Assembly (NCBI RefSeq): GCF_004006295.1
Contig: NZ_CP026095.1
Span: forward strand, 4,245,501-4,309,500
Length of the DNA stretch: 64,000 bases
Origin: Peribacillus asahii
GTDB taxonomy: Bacteria > Bacillota > Bacilli > Bacillales > DSM-1321
Direction of reading: 5' to 3'
In this document: in pieces, positions 53,797 through 60,540 of the stretch
Numbering within the stretch: position 1 is the first letter of the stretch
How the letters are laid out: each line of letters begins with the position of its first letter
Program-made: the position numbers and the translations under genes
Notes under the pieces: model-generated
Seen by the model: only the letters and a program-made list of their open reading frames with translations
The model's database searches: none
What the model was told of the DNA's origin: nothing

Positions 53797-54252
53797 TCAC
53801 ATCGTATAGCCAGTTGGTGTTACATATAACACATACACTTTCCGGTCTTCATCAATCTCTGCTGAATCTCGCTCCCATTCCTTACCGTAATCATATGTAT
53901 ATACACTGCCAATTACACTTAACACATCTAGATGATTGGTCATATATTTAGACGTAATAAGTGGATGGTTCTTCCTTGCGTTCAACTCACGAACCTCAAG
54001 CTTGATTCCCTGCTTCGAATCCTCCTCTTTTTCTATTAGTCCCTCTTCATACACTTCCACATAAATGACAAACAAATCATTTTCGATGGCGGAGGAAAGC
54101 TGTTTATATGTAACCCCTTCTTTAACGAAAAATTCACATTCTCTTCTTGCCAGAATTTGTTCTAGGTCAATACCTGGATAATGATAAATCGGTACAAATT
54201 GCTCAGGTCCCTTTTGCAGCCGATACTCTAAAATAACAGATTGAAACTCCAT
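53797..54252 (-). CDS. conserved hypothetical protein of the ATP-grasp/DUF350 cluster
   Basis: A 151-residue soluble protein; no signal peptide, no transmembrane helix. It begins MEFQSVILEYRLQ and continues with alternating beta/loop segments (FVPIYHYPGIDLEQIL, ECEFFVKEGVTYKQL, LFVIYVEVYEEGLI) and ends in YVLYVTPTGYTM. I do not recognise a family. It is the first gene of the four-gene minus-strand cluster, 23 bases before the lipoprotein gene, with AAGGGGA upstream of the ATG. Confidence 0.7.
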   Translation of the reverse strand: MEFQSVILEYRLQKGPEQFVPIYHYPGIDLEQILARRECEFFVKEGVTYKQLSSAIENDLFVIYVEVYEEGLIEKEEDSKQGIKLEVRELNARKNHPLITSKYMTNHLDVLSVIGSVYTYDYGKEWERDSAEIDEDRKVYVLYVTPTGYTM

Positions 54253-54559
54253 GCAACTCCCCTTCTTCTATGTATCTACCTTACGTTTCATTTATAATTC
54301 GACTTTTATTTTACTGGAATATTCACATAATCAATATAAGAAATACTATCTATTTTTTGTAAAATACCTATGAAACATTATCGTAAAAACAATATATCTA
54401 AAATTTAATATAATCGTAACATTAGTCACAAAATCGTTTAAACCCTAATATTTCCTTGGTTTAGTTAACATTTTCTAGTCAATTTGTCACAACCTAATAT
54501 GTTACTATACTCGTTGGAGAATATTATTCTCTCAAATATTACAAAGTTAGGAGGGCATC
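54253..54559. promoter_or_regulatory. divergent promoter region with sigma-A-like promoter for the amidase
   Basis: TTGTCA at 54484-54489 and TATACT at 54506-54511 are separated by 16 bases and precede the amidase start by about 50 bases. No gene or RNA element was recognised in the remaining AT-rich sequence. Confidence 0.6.
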
Positions 54560-56443
54560 ATGACAAACTACACAAAAATTCTCATCTGCGTACTCACTTT
54601 CATGTTGATTTGTTCAGGCTTCCCCATGCTAAGCCATGCAGAAACCATTCAGAGCAGTTCTGAGAAGGCCATCGTCTTGTCGGAAAACGAAGAACTGGTC
54701 CCCGTTTTAAAAGAAGAGACAGCAAACAGTGAGATTTTAACTTCTATCCCAAATCAATCAGAAGTTTATGTACTACATACAGGAACAAGCTATACATACA
54801 TAAGCCTTACCAATCCACTCACGGATGAGAACATAACGGGGTATATCCAAAATTCATTGATTTCTGTACCCGAGACAGCGGATCCAGATTCAACAGATAC
54901 AAAAATGAATGAGGAACCTTTAGACAGTGCTCTTGAAGAAACACCTACACCTGAAATAACTAGTTCAGAAACAAAAACAAAAGCACTAGCAGTTGAACAA
55001 CAGATAGAAAGTGAAGCAGCAGTCGAACAGCAAACAGAAAGCGAAGTCACAGCCGAACAGGCGCTATCAACGATTAAAGCTCCAGCTCCAACGATGCGCG
55101 GGTTAGTTGTACAAGATTCTACCAAGGTCTATGCACAAGCGGAGGACAATGCCGATGTACTGAAAAGCTACCCAGAAGGAAGTATCTTAGAATATGCATC
55201 ATTCAATAACGATTGGTATATTTTCAAGATTTATGTAAATGGTGTAGCAACAACAGCATTCATCAAAAAAGACGATGTGGAAACAATCGATTCTAAGCAA
55301 ACGAGCTTAACAGGGATTGCCACTAACACGCTTGCTATTTATTCAAAAGCAACAACGAATTCAAAAACCTTAAAGTCTTATGCTCAAGGTTCTGTTTTAA
55401 AATATCGGACATTCGCTTCCGACTGGTATGAAGCAACGGTTTATTCCTCCGGTACAGCTGTTACAGGTTATATTAGAACGAAAGATGTAGAAAACAGGGT
55501 AACACCGCAGGAATCGCTAAGTGGTGTCGCACCAACTACAATATCTGTATATGCAAAAGCTTCTACTAGTTCTAAAAAGTTAAGGTCCTATTCTTCAGGT
55601 TCCACTTTAAAGTATAAAACGTTCACCTCTGAGTGGTATGAAGCTACTGTTTACATAAGTGGTGTCGCTACCAAAGGTTATATTAAAAAAAGTGATATGG
55701 AAGAAAAGGGAACGACTTATTATGTATACGGAGCATCTTCCTTAAACATTCGTGAGGGTGCAGGCACAAGCTACGGCATAGTAACAGCCGTCAAAAAAGG
55801 ACAAGCCGTGACCTTATTCGAAACGAAAGGAAACTGGGGTAGAATCGAAACGAGTTCCGGTATTATGGGCTGGGCGTCCCTATCCTATTTAACCAAAACT
55901 AAGCCTTCTCAAGGATTAGAGAATCGAGTCATTGTCATTGATGCAGGCCACGGTGGAAAAGATCCAGGAGCCTATTATATTGAAAAGAATCTGACCCTTC
56001 AAACGGCGAAACAGCTTCAAACCTTACTTAAAAAGGCGGGAGCAAAAGTAGTTATGACACGTTCAACTGATACGTACTTAACACTTTCACAGCGAGTAGC
56101 TATTAGCCACAACAATAAGGCAGATGCATTTGTTAGTCTTCATTACAATGCAAGCTCAAGTTCAAGTGCAAAAGGAATTGAAACTTTCTATTGGGCAACA
56201 AATGTTAACGAGAAAACGCTTGCTCAGTATGTTCAGGGTGAAGTCGTTAAACAAACAGGCTTAAGTAACCGAGGTGTGAAGACAGGAAACTTCCATGTTA
56301 TCCGTGAAAATAAAAAACCTGCTATATTAGTAGAGTTAGGCTTCCTTTCCAATGCAACAGAAAGAAAAAAAGTTTCTACAGAAACCTACCAATACAAATC
56401 AGCAATCGGAATTTATAAAGGTCTCGAAAAATACTTTGATTGA
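54560..56443 (+). CDS. secreted N-acetylmuramoyl-L-alanine amidase with SH3-type repeats
   Basis: A 627-residue cell wall hydrolase. A signal peptide (ending near SHAET, residue 28) is followed by a first SH3-like unit, an acidic linker with repeated EQQTESE-type units (about residues 115-170), three roughly 75-residue SH3-like repeats (each with KVYAQA/IYSKA/VYAKA, LKSY or LRSY, and WYEATVY or WYIFKIY), one canonical bacterial SH3 (YGASSLNIREGAGTSY), and a C-terminal Amidase_3 domain. Zinc ligands are in IDAGHGGKDPG and SLHYNAS, catalytic Glu in LVELGFLSN. Start follows TAGGAGGG. Terminator directly downstream. Confidence 0.93.
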   Translation: MTNYTKILICVLTFMLICSGFPMLSHAETIQSSSEKAIVLSENEELVPVLKEETANSEILTSIPNQSEVYVLHTGTSYTYISLTNPLTDENITGYIQNSLISVPETADPDSTDTKMNEEPLDSALEETPTPEITSSETKTKALAVEQQIESEAAVEQQTESEVTAEQALSTIKAPAPTMRGLVVQDSTKVYAQAEDNADVLKSYPEGSILEYASFNNDWYIFKIYVNGVATTAFIKKDDVETIDSKQTSLTGIATNTLAIYSKATTNSKTLKSYAQGSVLKYRTFASDWYEATVYSSGTAVTGYIRTKDVENRVTPQESLSGVAPTTISVYAKASTSSKKLRSYSSGSTLKYKTFTSEWYEATVYISGVATKGYIKKSDMEEKGTTYYVYGASSLNIREGAGTSYGIVTAVKKGQAVTLFETKGNWGRIETSSGIMGWASLSYLTKTKPSQGLENRVIVIDAGHGGKDPGAYYIEKNLTLQTAKQLQTLLKKAGAKVVMTRSTDTYLTLSQRVAISHNNKADAFVSLHYNASSSSSAKGIETFYWATNVNEKTLAQYVQGEVVKQTGLSNRGVKTGNFHVIRENKKPAILVELGFLSNATERKKVSTETYQYKSAIGIYKGLEKYFD

Positions 56444-56467
56444 TCCCCTATATAGGGGATTTTTTTA
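56444..56467 (+). terminator. terminator of the amidase gene
   Basis: ATCCCCTA-TATAGGGGAT hairpin followed by seven T residues. Confidence 0.88.
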
Positions 56468-56546
56468 TTCACAAAATAGAGAATTACTTATTGTTGCAAT
56501 GAGAAAATGACTTTTTTATACTTGATAACTAAAGGAGGCGATTCTT

Positions 56547-56729
56547 ATTTTAAAGAAAATCATTAAATCACTCTTAAATAGCGGAAGCAGTTCTAAACAT
56601 AAAAGATACTATTCAAGCAGCTCTCGTAGAAAGCACTATTCAAGTAAACAAAATTATTATGGTCATAAACATTACAAAAAAGGACATAAAAAGGGCTTTT
56701 TTAGTTCTCGCAGCTTTTCAAGCAGTTGA
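56547..56729 (+). CDS. Ser/Lys/His/Tyr-rich basic microprotein with ATT start
   Basis: A 60-codon frame beginning ATT-TTA-AAG, eight bases after a strong AGGAGG. The product would be LKKIIKSLLNSGSSSKHKR, then YYSSSSRRKHYSSK, a His/Lys/Tyr stretch, and a Ser-rich end (FFSSRSFSSS). About a third of residues are serine and net charge is strongly positive. No standard start exists in frame: upstream codons run to a TAA at 56526, downstream there is no ATG/GTG/TTG. It lies just before, and probably in one transcript with, a Ser/Thr kinase gene. Not recognised as a named family; possibly a kinase substrate. Confidence 0.55.
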   Translation: MLKKIIKSLLNSGSSSKHKRYYSSSSRRKHYSSKQNYYGHKHYKKGHKKGFFSSRSFSSS

Positions 56730-56741
56730 TTATGAAGGCTT

Positions 56742-57518
56742 ATGAGAATGATGTTTCAACACCTTTATGAAATTAAATACAATCGATTATTTATCGACCA
56801 CATCAACCAAAGTAATAAGTACGAATTTTTAGACACCTTAGGGATCGGATCCTTTGGAGTCGCTTATTTACTTCAGCATAAGCTCACTAATGAGAAGTAT
56901 GTTTTAAAACGACTGCGTGCTAAGCATAAAAATAAAGCCTCAACAAAAAATAACTTTAAGCAAGAAATTGCGTTTCTCCAAAAGGAAATGCATCCGAACT
57001 TGCCCACTATCAAAGAGGAAGGCTTTGTTAAAGGCCTTCCATTTTATATGATGGATTTTATTGAAGGCCAGACGTTTGAACATCTTATTTTTAATAAAGG
57101 ACAAACATTCTCCGTCCATGAATCATTAACACTCGTCAAACAATTATTTGAAATTGTACTAACGATTCATGATCACGGAATTGTTCATCGCGATTTACGT
57201 ATCCCAAACATCCTCCTGCATCATAATAAACTATATGTCATTGATTTTGGCTTAGCTTGTTATATGAAAGAGAGTATAAACATCGATACGATAAAAAATC
57301 CGAAAAAAGTAGAAAATTATATTAGCGACCTTTACTATATCGGACATTTCTTACTGTATTTACTATATTCCAATTACACGCCTCATGATAAAAAGGAACG
57401 ATGCTGGCAGGAAGAACTGCAGTTGCCTCTCTATGTACAGCATTATATAGAACGTTTACTTCTAATCCAACAAGCATTCCCGGATACTCGGACGGCTTAT
57501 GAAGCACTTCCACTGTAA
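56742..57518 (+). CDS. Ser/Thr protein kinase (YbdM/PrkD-like)
   Basis: A 258-residue Hanks-type kinase without a membrane segment, matching the size of B. subtilis YbdM. Glycine loop GIGSFGVAY, ATP-binding Lys56 in YVLKRL, catalytic loop HRDLRIPNILL (about residue 149), and IDFGLA (DFG, about 168) are intact. Activation loop is short. Start: ATG 56742, but in-frame ATGs at 56748 or 56751 are better spaced from GAAGG (56734-56738). Substrates unknown; the serine-rich microprotein encoded 12 bases upstream is an obvious candidate. Confidence 0.88.
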   Translation: MRMMFQHLYEIKYNRLFIDHINQSNKYEFLDTLGIGSFGVAYLLQHKLTNEKYVLKRLRAKHKNKASTKNNFKQEIAFLQKEMHPNLPTIKEEGFVKGLPFYMMDFIEGQTFEHLIFNKGQTFSVHESLTLVKQLFEIVLTIHDHGIVHRDLRIPNILLHHNKLYVIDFGLACYMKESINIDTIKNPKKVENYISDLYYIGHFLLYLLYSNYTPHDKKERCWQEELQLPLYVQHYIERLLLIQQAFPDTRTAYEALPL

Positions 57519-57550
57519 AGAGGGCCCACAACTTTGAAGCGGGCCCTCTT
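57517..57550. terminator. bidirectional terminator
   Basis: AAGAGGGCCC...GGGCCCTCTT stem between the kinase gene and the Spo0M-like gene, which converge. Confidence 0.8.
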
Positions 57551-57581
57551 ATCCATGACTTTTGGATTTTATCTATGTGAA

Positions 57582-57968
57582 CTACAGGATTTGAATGATA
57601 TCCTGATCTTGGCTGGTTACACCTTCATTAAAGTGCAGCTTTGTTTGAAAGCGATAAGATATTTCATCTGTTGAAGCACCAATAGACGCTGGAATCCGGA
57701 AAGTAAATGGAAGGGTATATAGTTCCTCAGAATTAACCAGCTTGGAAGTCAAAATGATTTTAGTATCTATTACTTTTTCAATACCTGCAGCTTTATCAGT
57801 CAATACGAGATTACAATCTATTCTCTTTAACTTTTGTTCAATGCTTCCTCCGTTGATAGAAAAATACCCATAAACGACCTCACCAGGTCTATGCGCTTCC
57901 TTTTGCAAAATCAAATCGATTCTTGCTGAACCTATTCCTAATAGAGCCATGCTTTTCCTTAATATCAA
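57582..57968 (-). CDS. Spo0M-like protein, N-terminal domain only
   Basis: A 128-residue protein equal to the first arrestin-like domain of the Spo0M sporulation-control family (usual length about 255-260): LGIGSARIDLILQKEAHRPG, EVVYGYFSINGGSIEQKLKR and LYTLPFTFRIPASIGA. It stops at DQDIIQIL, at the point where the domain linker begins in full-length members. TTG at 57968 follows GGAGGGTG by seven bases and is the best start. Either a truncated gene or a short family variant. It lies about 260 bases downstream of a manganese riboswitch and terminator on the same strand. Confidence 0.75.
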   Translation of the reverse strand: MILRKSMALLGIGSARIDLILQKEAHRPGEVVYGYFSINGGSIEQKLKRIDCNLVLTDKAAGIEKVIDTKIILTSKLVNSEELYTLPFTFRIPASIGASTDEISYRFQTKLHFNEGVTSQDQDIIQIL

Positions 57969-58231
57969 TGAACACCCTCCTGAATTATTTATATAACTGT
58001 AATTTTTTTGTCGTAAGCTTTTCAAATATCTTTATACTTTTCCTTATCCTTCAAAAGCTAAGCTTGTTATTAGCCCATTAGCTTATAGAATGAGATTTTC
58101 ATGTTTTTATTTGATGCATTCCCCAACCTTTTCTTATTTTTAAACAGCTAGGAAACTTCTCCTCACCTATCTTCTTTGTTTTCTCATAAGCTTGAGACTG
58201 GGTCTTACTGCCCGTTAAGTTTGGGATAAAA
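57969..58231. other. 263-base gap downstream of manganese riboswitch, no gene
   Basis: This is where a riboswitch-controlled membrane-protein gene would be expected. Reading all frames on the minus strand gives only short frames (for example a 66-codon one that overlaps the terminator), and none shows hydrophobic helices or TerC/MntP/YkoY motifs. It may be the scar of a deleted gene. Confidence 0.55.
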
Positions 58232-58261
58232 CAAAAAACCCTCACCAGTAGATGGTAAAGG
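58232..58261 (-). terminator. manganese-riboswitch-controlled terminator
   Basis: Minus strand CCTTTACCA-TCTAC-TGGTGAGGG followed by six T residues. Its 5' arm can instead pair upstream with TGGTAAAGGT (minus strand; arms at 58253-58262 and 58282-58291), a perfect 10-bp antiterminator. Both alternatives are visible directly. Confidence 0.85.
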
Positions 58262-58294
58262 TTTAAAATACACATATAAAGACCTTTACCAGTA

Positions 58295-58392
58295 GGCAAA
58301 AGGTCTGGCTAACAACGTTATGTTGCCGACAAAGCCGGGAATGATACACTCCGTAATGACGACTTTGTTGTAAAAGCTACTCCCCTTAAGAA
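58295..58392 (-). promoter_or_regulatory. yybP-ykoY manganese riboswitch aptamer
   Basis: On the minus strand the class-defining strings are present in order: AAGGGGAGTAGC, ACAAAGTCGTCATTACGG, then CCCGGCTTTGTCGGCAAC and TTAGCCAGACCTTTTGCC. These form the two coaxial stems and L1/L3 loops that bind Mn(II). It is followed by an antiterminator/terminator pair. In known bacteria Mn(II) binding turns on exporters such as MntP or TerC-like YkoY. No such gene follows here. Confidence 0.88.
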
Positions 58393-58456
58393 GAAGTATT
58401 CAACTATTTTAAAATATTATAAATAAACTCTATCAGAATGTCAAAAAACTTTAACC

Positions 58457-58687
58457 TTGTTTATATCTATAAATAAAAAAGAGGGTAAGGTAATCAAGAT
58501 TCCTATAAAAATTCCAGAAATATTTCTTTCCTCTTTAGAATTCAGAGGTAAAGATCTTGATGTTACATATAGAATAAATATGCACCACTCAATTTCCAAA
58601 CAATTGAAATTACAACCTAACTTTAATACAATAGATACAAACATACATTCTTTTTTTATATTTATTAAATTGAAGGGAGGAATATAA
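58457..58687 (+). CDS. possible small ORF before the LAGLIDADG gene
   Basis: A 76-codon frame (TTG start, no convincing ribosome binding site) ending ...KLKGGI. Its last codons form the GGGAGG ribosome site of the LAGLIDADG gene that begins one base after its stop, which could couple them. I see no known domain. It may be a real leader gene or chance. Confidence 0.25.
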   Translation: MFISINKKEGKVIKIPIKIPEIFLSSLEFRGKDLDVTYRINMHHSISKQLKLQPNFNTIDTNIHSFFIFIKLKGGI

Positions 58688-58688
58688 C

Positions 58689-59096
58689 ATAGAAAAGTGG
58701 GAAGCAGCATATATAGCAGGAATTATAGATGGAGAGGGTTCCATTACATTGACTAGAATGCATGAAGGTGAACACCGTCGGCCATGTATCACAGTTGCTT
58801 CAACTGACAAAGAACTATTAATTTATCTCCAATCTTTAACCGGTGGTACAATCAATAACAAAAAGAATTACAAGCCCGACCGGCATAAAGATTCCTTTAC
58901 ATTAACGATAAAGAAGAAAGAAAATGTCATGTTTATTTTAAAACATATTTCTCCCTATTTAAGAGTCGATAAAAAGAGAAAACGCTCTTTATGGATATTA
59001 GAACACTATGAAAAGGTAACTCTGAGGAATGGAAAATATAGTCCAGAATTATTAAAAGCTAAACTATCATTTGAAGAGTTATTCTTTCAAATATAA
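58689..59096 (+). CDS. single-motif LAGLIDADG homing endonuclease (ATA start)
   Basis: About 135 residues. The N-terminal motif AAYIAGIIDGEGSITLTR is a clear LAGLIDADG helix; the rest (VASTDKELLIYLQSLTGGTI, KDSFTLTIKKKENVMFILK, LRVDKKRKRSLWILEHYEK) matches the beta-sheet saddle and second half of single-motif enzymes, which act as homodimers. The frame has no ATG/GTG/TTG before the motif; GGGAGG is followed eight bases later by ATA at 58689. The first ATG (58749) would delete the motif. It is outside the tmRNA intron, 150 bp past the tmRNA 3' end, on the opposite strand. Confidence 0.82.
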   Translation: MEKWEAAYIAGIIDGEGSITLTRMHEGEHRRPCITVASTDKELLIYLQSLTGGTINNKKNYKPDRHKDSFTLTIKKKENVMFILKHISPYLRVDKKRKRSLWILEHYEKVTLRNGKYSPELLKAKLSFEELFFQI

Positions 59097-59225
59097 TGTA
59101 AAACCTGGCCTATAGTTTTTTTGAAACTATGCGATAAAGTGAATGGAAATCATCTCCCGCCTTCATATTCCTTGTTTCTTCAAAACATTGAGGTAGGTTC
59201 TTAATTTACCATTAAGTAAACACAA

Positions 59226-59255
59226 AATAAAAACCACCAAATATGTATTTGGTGG
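59226..59255 (-). terminator. terminator of ssrA
   Basis: Minus strand CCACCAAATA-CA-TATTTGGTGG followed by TTTTTATTTTG; a perfect 10-bp stem whose 5' arm includes the encoded CCA end of the tmRNA. Confidence 0.85.
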
Positions 59256-59895
59256 AGACGGTGGGACGTGCTATTCCATGCTTTCGTCATGGCACTGACT
59301 ATATCTTGAACCTGTAATTAATTATTCAGGTCCTCTGGCGTATTATGCGAAATATAAATTTACTAAACAGAAGTAGTATTCCGCATCCTAGTACTACCAT
59401 TTTCAAATGGTAGCCTATAAGTCGATACACGGCTGTTGGATTGCTCCACATACCGCTCGGCATTGCCTTATCGCAATAAATGCGAGGTAGGTTTCACCGA
59501 TAAAGCCAGATTTTCACTTGCATGTTACCATACAAGGCGACTATTTACTAATCGAACCCACGTCCAGACATAACGGCACTTAAGCTTCTACGAGTGTAGT
59601 CGACATATTCATGTTTCACTTACTCATTTGCCTGTCGACAGGCGTCTGAGCAGCTAGTCTGATTGTTCTCTTCCTTCATCCTCAGACGGTGGAATCCGGC
59701 GTAGCCCACTTAGAGTGAGTCCCTGACCCTACCACATGGGCAATGGAGGGAGGAACAGCTATCGACTGTTATTAAGCAGCGAAAGCTAAGTTGTTGTTTT
59801 GTTTGCCAGTTATAGGCTTTGACGTTTTAACGAGGCCGATCCCCTCGACTCGCAACCTAAGCTCGAACTATCCCTGTCGAATCCGTAACGTCCCC
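59250..59895 (-). ncRNA. ssrA: tmRNA (ssrA), split by a group I intron
   Basis: Transfer-messenger RNA for ribosome rescue. The 5' end GGGGACGTTACGGATTCGACAGGG and the 3' exon TCCCACCGTCTCCACCA form the alanine-acceptor end (GGGGAC pairs with GTCTCC). The tag-coding frame starts at 59807 and reads GKQNNNLAFAA then TAA (59772), so the full tag is AGKQNNNLAFAA. The T-arm is interrupted at 59551/59550: exon 1 ends GTGGGTTCGAT and exon 2 begins TCCCAC, restoring a normal T-loop after excision. Without the intron the RNA is 362 nt, as in B. subtilis. smpB lies directly upstream on the same strand. Confidence 0.96.
59267..59550 (-). other. group I intron in the tmRNA T-loop
   Basis: 284 nt without ORF. 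Group I core signs on the minus strand: S-element AAGATATAGTC (59297-59307) whose UAUAGUC pairs with R-element GACTTATA (59416-59423) with one bulged U to form P7; the intron begins after U of exon CGAU, which pairs with GUCG at intron positions 10-13 (P1 with terminal U-G); the last intron base is G. These fit known rules for group I splicing. Precise secondary structure of P3-P8 and P9 was not worked out. Confidence 0.9.
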
Positions 59896-60022
59896 AGTAT
59901 AAGAATGGAGCGTACGAGAATGAATAGCAAGCATTGTTTGCTGTGTTATTCAGTTGTCATCGTTACAAGAATAATTATAGCATGTTTCTTCAAAAAATCA
60001 ATTGTAAGTTATTGTAAAAAAC

Positions 60023-60490
60023 CTACATCTTTTGACGTTCGCGGAAAGCTCGTTCGATATCACGTTTTGCTTCTTTTTTCTTCAAGTCATCACGCTTATC
60101 GTATTGCTTCTTCCCTTTACCAAGCCCAATTAATATTTTAGCAAAACCGTTTTTTAAATATAATTTTAACGGAACAATCGTATAACCTGTTTCTTTCGTT
60201 TCACCAATTAGTTTATTAATTTCCTTGCGATGAAGCAATAGCTTTCTCGTTCGCAATGGATCATGATTATAACGATTTCCTTGCTCATACGGACTGACAT
60301 GCATGTTGTGCAAATATAATTCCCCGCGTTCAATTTTCGCAAAGGAATCCTTTAGATTCGCTTTGCCTGCTCGAATCGATTTAATTTCTGTTCCTTGAAG
60401 CACAATACCAGCTTCAAACGTATCTTCAATAAAATAATCATGATACGCTTTTTTATTTTGTGCTAGTTGCTTGCCCATTCCCTTTGGCAT
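60023..60490 (-). CDS. smpB: SsrA-binding protein SmpB
   Basis: A 155-residue RNA-binding protein that recruits tmRNA to stalled ribosomes. Family motifs are intact: [59 protein letters not shown] and a basic C-terminal tail ([20 protein letters not shown]), which inserts into the empty mRNA channel. It lies between rnr and ssrA, the standard order in Bacillaceae. Confidence 0.97.
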   Translation of the reverse strand: MPKGMGKQLAQNKKAYHDYFIEDTFEAGIVLQGTEIKSIRAGKANLKDSFAKIERGELYLHNMHVSPYEQGNRYNHDPLRTRKLLLHRKEINKLIGETKETGYTIVPLKLYLKNGFAKILIGLGKGKKQYDKRDDLKKKEAKRDIERAFRERQKM

Positions 60491-60540
60491 CTTACTCTCC
60501 CCTTCTTTAGAGAGGATGATGACTCATCCTCTCTCATACA

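Noticed and set aside
53272..53829. Plus-strand 185-codon frame
   Set aside because: Antisense to the ATP-grasp and lipoprotein genes, which have coherent domains and coupled starts.
54790..55125. Minus-strand 111-codon frame
   Set aside because: Antisense to the repetitive acidic linker of the amidase; its Ser/Ala-rich repeats are a by-product of that linker's codons.
58099..58299. Minus-strand 66-codon frame after the manganese riboswitch
   Set aside because: It reads through the terminator and antiterminator and starts inside the aptamer's 3' end; no hydrophobic helices as expected for a riboswitch-regulated transporter.
58441..58710. Minus-strand 89-codon frame
   Set aside because: Overlaps the start of the LAGLIDADG gene in antisense, low-complexity AT-rich composition, no ribosome site.
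59107..59135. Hairpin ATAGTTT/AAACTAT after the LAGLIDADG gene as a terminator
   Set aside because: The stem is weak and not followed by a T tract on either strand, so it is not called.
59551..59580. Possible tRNA T-arm (GTGGGTTCGAT)
   Set aside because: It belongs to the tRNA-like domain of tmRNA, split by the intron; no anticodon or D arm is present.
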